From Chitinophagaceae bacterium (GTDB lineage: Bacteria > Bacteroidota > Bacteroidia > Chitinophagales > Chitinophagaceae): 11,156 nt of DNA. This document shows positions 6,993-11,156 of the stretch, one piece after another. Within the stretch, counting starts at the first letter, position 1. Every line of letters begins with the position of its first letter. The stretch covers positions 1-11,156 of the forward strand of contig JACFNM010000118.1 of NCBI GenBank assembly GCA_019454915.1. The letters are read 5' to 3'. The notes under the pieces are model-generated. The model made no database searches and was not told the origin of the DNA. It saw only the letters and a list, made by a program, of their open reading frames with translations. A program made the translations under genes and the position numbers.

Positions 6993-7649
6993 TTAATGCT
7001 CCATTGTTTTCGCATCTTCTAAGAACTTCGCCAGTCCTATATCGGTCAGCGGGTGTTTTAATAAGCCGAGAATGGAAGCAAGCGGACTGGTGATAACGTG
7101 CGCTCCTAATTCTGCCGCCCTCACGATATGCAACGGGTTACGGATAGAAGCCGCCAGGATTTGAGTTTTAAAACCCTGCTGCGCATAAATATGGGCTATC
7201 TGACCCACTAATTCCATCCCATCCCAACCGCTGTCATCTATCCTGCCCACAAACGGGGAAACATACAGCGCTCCTGCTTTGGCAGCTAAAATAGCCTGCC
7301 CGGCAGAAAATACCAGCGTGCAATTTGTACGAATGCCGTTATCGGTAAACCATTTCATTGCCTTAACACCCTCCTTAATCATAGGTACTTTTACTACGAT
7401 GTTCGGATGTATAGCAGCTAACTCCTTTCCTTCAGCCACCATGCTGTCGAAGTCGGTAGAAAACACTTCCGCACTTACATCTCCATCTACTATTTCACAG
7501 ATAGTCTTATAATGATTTTTAATGGCTGCATGACCTTTAACACCCTCTTTAGCCATCAGAGAAGGATTGGTAGTAATGCCGTTTAATATGCCTAAATCAT
7601 TGGCCTCTTTGATTTGGTCCAGATTGGCTGTGTCAAGAAAAAATTTCAT
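6993..7649 (-). CDS. tal: Transaldolase, TalC/FSA family (often annotated fructose-6-phosphate aldolase, fsa)
   Basis: This cytoplasmic class I aldolase of the pentose phosphate pathway transfers a dihydroxyacetone unit between sugar phosphates. It has 218 residues, the normal size of the short family. Visible blocks are [35 protein letters not shown] with Schiff-base Lys87, [30 protein letters not shown] and the C-terminal helix FLEDA. The two residues that separate the activities are Glu61 (SAEV) and Phe133 (SPFVGR). True E. coli FSA has Gln59 and Tyr131 there, so transaldolase activity is more likely. The frame continues upstream to 7721, but that part runs through a -7 promoter box and into ffs. 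MKFFLDTA at 7649 is the family N-terminus. The unit ends at the bidirectional hairpin near 6940. Confidence 0.93.
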   Translation of the reverse strand: MKFFLDTANLDQIKEANDLGILNGITTNPSLMAKEGVKGHAAIKNHYKTICEIVDGDVSAEVFSTDFDSMVAEGKELAAIHPNIVVKVPMIKEGVKAMKWFTDNGIRTNCTLVFSAGQAILAAKAGALYVSPFVGRIDDSGWDGMELVGQIAHIYAQQGFKTQILAASIRNPLHIVRAAELGAHVITSPLASILGLLKHPLTDIGLAKFLEDAKTMEH

Positions 7650-7695
7650 ACCCTTTTGTTTGTTTTTGTTTTTACCGTATATAAATATACCGTAG

Positions 7696-7703
7696 CAAAT
7701 ATA
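7696..7703 (-). promoter_or_regulatory. -7 element of the transaldolase promoter
   Basis: On the minus strand TATATTTG matches TAnnTTTG perfectly and predicts a start near 7691, about 42 bases before the ATG at 7649. The nearest TTG (7721-7719) lies inside the 3' strand of the SRP RNA and leaves a 15-base spacer, shorter than usual, so the -33 element is uncertain. Confidence 0.55.
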
Positions 7704-7705
7704 CG

Positions 7706-7716
7706 AAAATAGAAAA
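7706..7716 (-). terminator. T-rich terminator tract of the SRP RNA gene
   Basis: Directly after the terminal GGCAAGT/ACTTGCC helix of the SRP RNA, the minus strand reads TTTTCTATTTT. The closing helix of the RNA itself can serve as the terminator stem. The tract ends 2 bp before the -7 box for the transaldolase gene. Confidence 0.65.
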
Positions 7717-7811
7717 GGCAAGTTACTTACATCGCACCGCTACAACCGCCTACCCTTGCTACCTTCCGGTCCTGGGGGAGTTCAGCAGGAGCTGGTCGTA
7801 TAAGACTTGCC
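7717..7811 (-). ncRNA. ffs: Signal recognition particle 4.5S RNA (small bacterial type)
   Basis: This is the RNA scaffold that binds Ffh and directs nascent membrane and secreted proteins to FtsY and the translocon. Read on the minus strand, the 95-base RNA begins GGCAAGT and ends ACTTGCC, which pair as the closing helix. The centre holds the SRP domain IV core CAGGACCGGAAGGTAGCAAG: a GGAA tetraloop closed by ACC/GGT, flanked by the conserved CAGG and AGCA internal-loop strands recognised by the Ffh M domain. Size and hairpin shape match the small type without an Alu domain. A consensus promoter places transcription start at its first base, and a T-rich tract follows its last base. It sits between the plug-protein and transaldolase genes on the same strand but has its own signals. 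Confidence 0.92.
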
Positions 7812-7815
7812 GCTG

Positions 7816-7843
7816 CAAAGATACAAAAGAACAGCTTCTGCAA
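7816..7843 (-). promoter_or_regulatory. Promoter of ffs, Bacteroidota housekeeping sigma type
   Basis: On the minus strand TTG (7843-7841) and TATCTTTG (7823-7816) form a -33/-7 pair with a 17-base spacer. The -7 box is a perfect TAnnTTTG. Position 7811, five bases after the box, is the first G of the SRP RNA, so the predicted transcription start agrees with the RNA 5' end inferred independently from its closing helix. Confidence 0.8.
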
Positions 7844-7890
7844 GAAATTTTGATGGCACTGATTTGGATGACGTGCCGGTTGGGTGGGGT

Positions 7891-9189
7891 TTAAAACCTG
7901 CCGCTCCGGTTCTGTATGGAACTTAAGGATGTTACATGCAGCAGTTGATCATACCTTCCCCCTAATTCACGGTAATAGATCAGCACCAGATATTGGTTTT
8001 CCGTTTCCCAGATGTTTCCTTCGGTCTCATCTGTGTTAAAGGAGAAAGGAGTTTTTTTGTTATCTGTTAGACCATAAGCGTAGTCATAGTATCCCTGTTT
8101 TAAAAGCAGGGTAGTTTCATACGCCCCGCTTTGGCCGTTCCAGCGCATCTCAGCCCCGGGATCCTTTCCGTAATTGGTTAATTGTCCGATGATGTAAAGA
8201 CTTTTGCCGTAAGGCCGGTTATCGGGCGGAACATAGGTAAAATGCACGGTAGCATAATCGGCATTCCAATACGGATTTACATTTTCGTTGGTAAGCGCCG
8301 CATATATGCCATTGTAATCTTTATAATAGATATATTTTTGAGTATTTCGGGGCTGGTCGGGCACTACATACAATTCATATCCCGAATTGGTATTCTGATG
8401 CCTTTGGATCCTGTCACTTAACAACCGGAAGCTCGTTAAATCCAGCCATCTCCATTCCCGCATGGCAGGCATTACCCCTTCTTTCTCCCCGTTAAATTCG
8501 TAAACATTGCCTCGTATGATACCGGGTTTTAAGGACTGCAGGCTATTATCCCATCGTCCATTTTGGAGAATCGTCATTTTTATCTGTTGCTGTGGATAAC
8601 TCACATTCAAACGTCCGGCATTCAGGCTAACCTGGATTTTTTGATACGTTCTGAAAAAATTGGGATTGAATGGTTGCTGTATCTCTGCTGAAACGCCTAC
8701 CGGCGCTACGTCCGTCACAAGGAACCGCCGGGTAAAAGAAAGATTGGCCGTATCCCCGTTCAAAAACACCTTTAATACATAATTGCCCGATTTGGTAGGC
8801 ATAATATCGCGTCCCGGAAAGAGAAGCTGATAATGGGTATACCGGGTAAGTACCTGTGCCGAACGGCGATAGTTGGTGATCCGTTGGGTGGTATATCCTT
8901 TGGCATAGTCGAAATATCCCATCTGAACCGGCGACCAGTCTGCATTGCGCAGTTCTATAGTATAATAGTAGCTCTTAATATCGCCATCCATATCGTCAAA
9001 ATCCAGTTGAAGCTGATCATTGCTGTTGAGTTTGATAACCGGATAGGCTGTTTGGTCTCCGTAAGGATTCAACTGAACGGTTTTAATATTTTGCTGATAA
9101 GTAAAATCGGGATCGCGTTGTCCCAAAGACTCATCCGTTAACCCAAAGGTTAAAATGCCGGCCAGGATGAAGGAACGCTTGTACATCAT
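7891..9189 (-). CDS. Type IX secretion system plug protein (DUF5103 family)
   Basis: This is a 432-residue exported protein. Residues 1-23 form a signal peptide with basic MMYKRS, a hydrophobic core and a cut near SLGQ. The mature part follows the DUF5103 pattern. It opens with IKTVQLNPYGDQTAYPVIKL, then DFDDMDGDIKSYYYTIELRN with the NADWSP motif. A second beta domain begins FTRRFLVTDVAPVGVSAEIQ. The last is an immunoglobulin/CBM48-like part, SLYIIGQLTNYG through LLLKQGYYDYAYGL. Family knowledge: this is the plug found bound in the periplasmic opening of the SprA translocon in Flavobacterium, where it closes the pore between secretion events. No other T9SS gene is in the window, as is normal for this scattered system. 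The start may be either of two adjacent ATGs (9189 or 9186). It is divergent from the permease gene, 39 bp away. Confidence 0.88.
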   Translation of the reverse strand: MMYKRSFILAGILTFGLTDESLGQRDPDFTYQQNIKTVQLNPYGDQTAYPVIKLNSNDQLQLDFDDMDGDIKSYYYTIELRNADWSPVQMGYFDYAKGYTTQRITNYRRSAQVLTRYTHYQLLFPGRDIMPTKSGNYVLKVFLNGDTANLSFTRRFLVTDVAPVGVSAEIQQPFNPNFFRTYQKIQVSLNAGRLNVSYPQQQIKMTILQNGRWDNSLQSLKPGIIRGNVYEFNGEKEGVMPAMREWRWLDLTSFRLLSDRIQRHQNTNSGYELYVVPDQPRNTQKYIYYKDYNGIYAALTNENVNPYWNADYATVHFTYVPPDNRPYGKSLYIIGQLTNYGKDPGAEMRWNGQSGAYETTLLLKQGYYDYAYGLTDNKKTPFSFNTDETEGNIWETENQYLVLIYYRELGGRYDQLLHVTSLSSIQNRSGRF

Positions 9190-9207
9190 TGATTTCTTTT
9201 ATCTTCA
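9179..9207 (+). promoter_or_regulatory. Weak promoter candidate for the FtsX/LolE-type permease
   Basis: TTG at 9179-9181 and TATCTTCA at 9200-9207 are separated by 18 bases. The -7 box departs from TAnnTTTG at its last two positions. Transcription would start near 9212, about 17 bases before the TTG start codon. Its -33 part would overlap the start of the divergent plug gene. Confidence 0.28.
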
Positions 9208-9228
9208 CAATTTAGTAAATAACAGAGA

Positions 9229-10464
9229 TTGAATATAGCTTCTTTTATAGCACGGAGAATTGCCTTCAACCGGCAGCGGTCTTTTTCACGTTTTATTATC
9301 CGGTTAGCCATTGCCGCCACGGCTATCAGCGTGGCCGTGATGATCATGACCCTGGCTTTCGTAAATGGCTTTCAGGAAGCGGTCAGCCAGAAGATATTCA
9401 GTTTCTGGGGTCACTTACGGGTTCAGTATTATGAACAGTATAAAGCTGCTATTGCAGAAGAATCGCCCATAGAAAAAACGGATTCGATTGTGCACCAGAT
9501 ATATCAGGTACAAGGCGTAAAAAAGGTGCAGGCCTTCGCGACCAAATATGCGATTCTCAAAGTGTCGGGATCCATCGAAGGCATTTTGTTTAAAGGGGTG
9601 GAAAAGGATTATGATTTCGGTTCTATGGATCAATTTCTCACGCAGGGCAGATGGGTCCATTTCAATGATAGTACTTACAGCAGGGAGATTGTCCTTTCCG
9701 AATACACGGCAAATCAACTTGGACTAAAAGTAAATGACCGGGTGCTGATATATTTTTTCCGGGGAGAAGATCAAAAGCCGCGGCCGGATAAACTGACGGT
9801 GGTGGGTTTGTATAAAACCAATATGGAGGAATATGATAAGTTATATGGCATAGGCGATCTTACGCTTGTGCAGCGGCTGAATGACTGGTCGGCAGGCGAA
9901 ATAGGAGGCTATGAAATTTTCCTGAATGACTATCACCAGATGGATGAGGTCAATGAGCGGATATTTGAAGCCCTTCCGGGTGAATGGGGCAGCAAAACCA
10001 TTAAAGACATTTATCCCAATATATTCGACTGGTTGCGCCTGCAGGACGTGAACCGGAATGTGGTGCTGGGCGTGATGATTATTATTGCCATCATCAATTT
10101 AATAACCTGCCTGATTATTATGGTATTGGAGCGTACCCGTATGATTGGCGTTCTGAAAGCCCTCGGCGCTACGGACTGGCTGGTGCAAAGAGTATTCACT
10201 ATCCAGGGAGTGATCATCGCTTCAGCGGGTATTCTTTTAGGGCTTCTCATAGGATTAGGTATTTGTTATACACAGCTAAAGACGGGCTTCCTGAAGTTTT
10301 GGGACGAGGATGCCTACTATATGCTGGTGATTCCGGTTAAAGTGGTGTGGTGGGAAGTATTGCTGGTTGTTCTTGGTACGCTGGTGGTGTGTACCCTCAC
10401 TTTATTAATCCCCACCCTCGTTAGCCGCAGAATTCAACCGGCTAAAGCGGTGCAATTCAGGTAG
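9229..10464 (+). CDS. FtsX/LolE-like ABC transporter permease
   Basis: This is a 411-residue inner-membrane protein with MacB/FtsX-type topology. TM1 lies at about 24-45. A large periplasmic domain at about 46-275 includes VRVQYYEQYK-like and VLSEYTANQLGLKVNDRV segments. Three C-terminal helices lie at about 278-300, 326-348 and 372-395. ERTRMIGVLKALGATDW between TM2 and TM3 is the conserved cytoplasmic coupling segment that contacts the ATPase, and RRIQPAKAVQFR is the usual family ending. The full-length permease with one long periplasmic domain resembles LolC/LolE, which extract lipoproteins from the inner membrane. No ATP-binding partner is in the window, so the ATPase must be encoded elsewhere. 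The start is TTG (9229), chosen because MNIASFIARRIAFN fits the family N-terminus and no ATG lies nearby upstream. FtsX proper, in cell division, is less likely from the length. Confidence 0.87.
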   Translation: MNIASFIARRIAFNRQRSFSRFIIRLAIAATAISVAVMIMTLAFVNGFQEAVSQKIFSFWGHLRVQYYEQYKAAIAEESPIEKTDSIVHQIYQVQGVKKVQAFATKYAILKVSGSIEGILFKGVEKDYDFGSMDQFLTQGRWVHFNDSTYSREIVLSEYTANQLGLKVNDRVLIYFFRGEDQKPRPDKLTVVGLYKTNMEEYDKLYGIGDLTLVQRLNDWSAGEIGGYEIFLNDYHQMDEVNERIFEALPGEWGSKTIKDIYPNIFDWLRLQDVNRNVVLGVMIIIAIINLITCLIIMVLERTRMIGVLKALGATDWLVQRVFTIQGVIIASAGILLGLLIGLGICYTQLKTGFLKFWDEDAYYMLVIPVKVVWWEVLLVVLGTLVVCTLTLLIPTLVSRRIQPAKAVQFR

Positions 10465-10499
10465 ACCATGTCATAGCTGAGGATGCGATGAGAAAACAA

Positions 10500-10568
10500 T
10501 CCCGCAGATATCGCCGTTGAACCCGGCAATAGCGCAATGCCTGCTTGGGTTCTGCGTAATCTGCGGGA
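10500..10568. repeat. Nested inverted repeat in a convergent intergenic gap
   Basis: TCCCGCAGAT (10500-10509) and ATCTGCGGGA (10559-10568) form a perfect 10-bp outer stem. Inside it CGC/GCG, then GAACCC (10519-10524) with GGGTTC (10547-10552), then GGCA (10525-10528) with TGCC (10538-10541) pair in order, giving one long branched or bulged hairpin. No T-run follows on plus. On minus it is followed by ATTGTTTTCTC, so it might end transcription from the M16 side. It could also be a dispersed palindromic repeat or an RNA. The 166-bp gap around it contains no gene. Confidence 0.6.
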
Positions 10569-10630
10569 ATCCTAATACCTTCCGTCATTGCCTGCGTTGC
10601 ATCAAAAGGTTTGTTGTCGTTATCATCTAA

Positions 10631-11156
10631 CTACTTCTTCTCCTCCTTTGCAGGCATAAGAATAGCCGTGTAGTCATTCTTGCCGTTCAAGAGTAGTTGG
10701 GCGGTTTCCTGAATGTCTTTTACGGTGATCTTATCTATATATTTCTCAAAGTGTATAAACCTGTCTATATTTTTGCCCTCCATCCTCGAAGCCAGTAAGT
10801 GAGATGACCAGGCCGTATTTTCCTTTAAGCTCTGGTTGTTTGATTCAAGCAACTGCTGCCGCACTTTGGAAAGGTCTTCCTGTTTTGGACCGTTTTCTAT
10901 GATTTGACGGATTTCGGCGTGCAAAGCTTTCAGCAGGGTGTCAACTTTTTCAGGCCCGCAAGGCAGTTGTACTATAAACTGAAAAGAGGCGTAAGGAACT
11001 TTTCTCAGGTTGCTAAAGGTTCCCCCTCCATAAATACCCTGTATTTCTTCTCTTAATTTCTCGATGATTCGAATATTTAGTATCTCAGAAAGCACATCAG
11101 CTTTCAGTTCCAAATCTTCTGAATACGGTATGGACCCAGAGTAAATGGAAAGAATA
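10631..11156 (-). CDS. M16 (pitrilysin/insulinase-like) zinc peptidase, C-terminal part only
   Basis: The frame is open from the TAG at 10631-10633 up to the window edge, so the gene is cut and about 175 C-terminal residues are visible. They match the last domain of M16 peptidases: the start is IYSGSIPYSEDLELKADVL, followed by LNIRIIEKLREEIQGIYGGG. The Arg and Tyr in LREE...IYGG belong to the substrate-binding R/Y pair of the non-catalytic half. Later helices include QEDLSKVRQQLLESNNQSL and the final strand DYTAILMPA. The zinc-binding HXXEH motif must lie in the missing N-terminal half, so activity cannot be judged. A TTG at 11113 could be mistaken for a start, but the upstream codons continue the same family sequence. 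Likely secreted to the periplasm, by analogy with related Bacteroidota proteins (inference). Confidence 0.9.
   Translation of the reverse strand, partial: ILSIYSGSIPYSEDLELKADVLSEILNIRIIEKLREEIQGIYGGGTFSNLRKVPYASFQFIVQLPCGPEKVDTLLKALHAEIRQIIENGPKQEDLSKVRQQLLESNNQSLKENTAWSSHLLASRMEGKNIDRFIHFEKYIDKITVKDIQETAQLLLNGKNDYTAILMPAKEEKK

Noticed and set aside
7650..7721. 24-codon N-terminal extension of the transaldolase
   Set aside because: It contains the -7 promoter box and overlaps the SRP RNA 3' end. The family N-terminus MKFFLDTA begins at 7649.
8833..9141. 102-codon plus-strand frame opposite the plug gene
   Set aside because: It is antisense to the conserved DUF5103 sequence, with no family match. 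A shadow frame.
1..11156. CRISPR arrays, insertion sequences, phage or toxin-antitoxin genes
   Set aside because: No regularly spaced repeats, transposase or integrase motifs, terminal-repeat-bounded elements, or small paired genes were seen.

Overview
The window looks like chromosomal DNA from a Bacteroidota bacterium, most likely of the Chitinophagaceae/Sphingobacteriia type. Three things point there: a plug protein of the type IX secretion system, an outer-membrane beta-barrel receptor with an N-terminal carboxypeptidase-regulatory-like domain, and several promoters of the phylum's TTG / TAnnTTTG type (instead of TTGACA/TATAAT). Recognisable Shine-Dalgarno sequences are largely absent. I see no insertion sequence, phage, CRISPR array or other mobile signature, so this reads as housekeeping and cell-envelope chromosome.

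Layout. The left edge holds the possible tail of an unidentified gene (2-109, +). It is followed by pcm, protein-L-isoaspartate methyltransferase (174-842, +). A 13-bp perfect hairpin separates pcm from a large convergent TonB-dependent-type outer-membrane receptor (905-3505, -). After a 291-bp intergenic region comes a tRNA-His gene (3797-3871, +) with its own promoter and terminator. Next is a probable two-gene envelope operon: a C-terminal processing protease of the Prc/Tsp family (about 4014-6176, +) and, 6 bp later, a DUF218 (SanA/ElyC/YdcF-like) lipoprotein (6183-6887, +). A bidirectional terminator separates this from a block read on the minus strand: the type IX secretion plug protein (7891-9189), the SRP 4.5S RNA gene ffs (7717-7811) and a transaldolase of the TalC/FSA family (6993-7649). 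Divergent from the plug gene, 39 bp away, is an FtsX/LolE-type ABC permease with a TTG start (9229-10464, +). The window ends with the 3' part of an M16 zinc peptidase gene (10631 to the edge, -). A nested inverted repeat lies in the convergent gap before it.

How the genes fit together. Most of the proteins act in the envelope: receptor, periplasmic protease, lipoprotein, secretion plug and lipoprotein-release-type permease. The SRP RNA serves membrane targeting. Pcm and transaldolase are general maintenance and central metabolism.

Novelty. I do not find a clearly undescribed system. The points most worth a second look are the nested inverted repeat at 10500-10568, corrected starts for the protease and the transaldolase (the longest reading frames run into a terminator and a promoter), the active-site residues suggesting transaldolase rather than fructose-6-phosphate aldolase, and the compact ffs terminator/tal promoter overlap.
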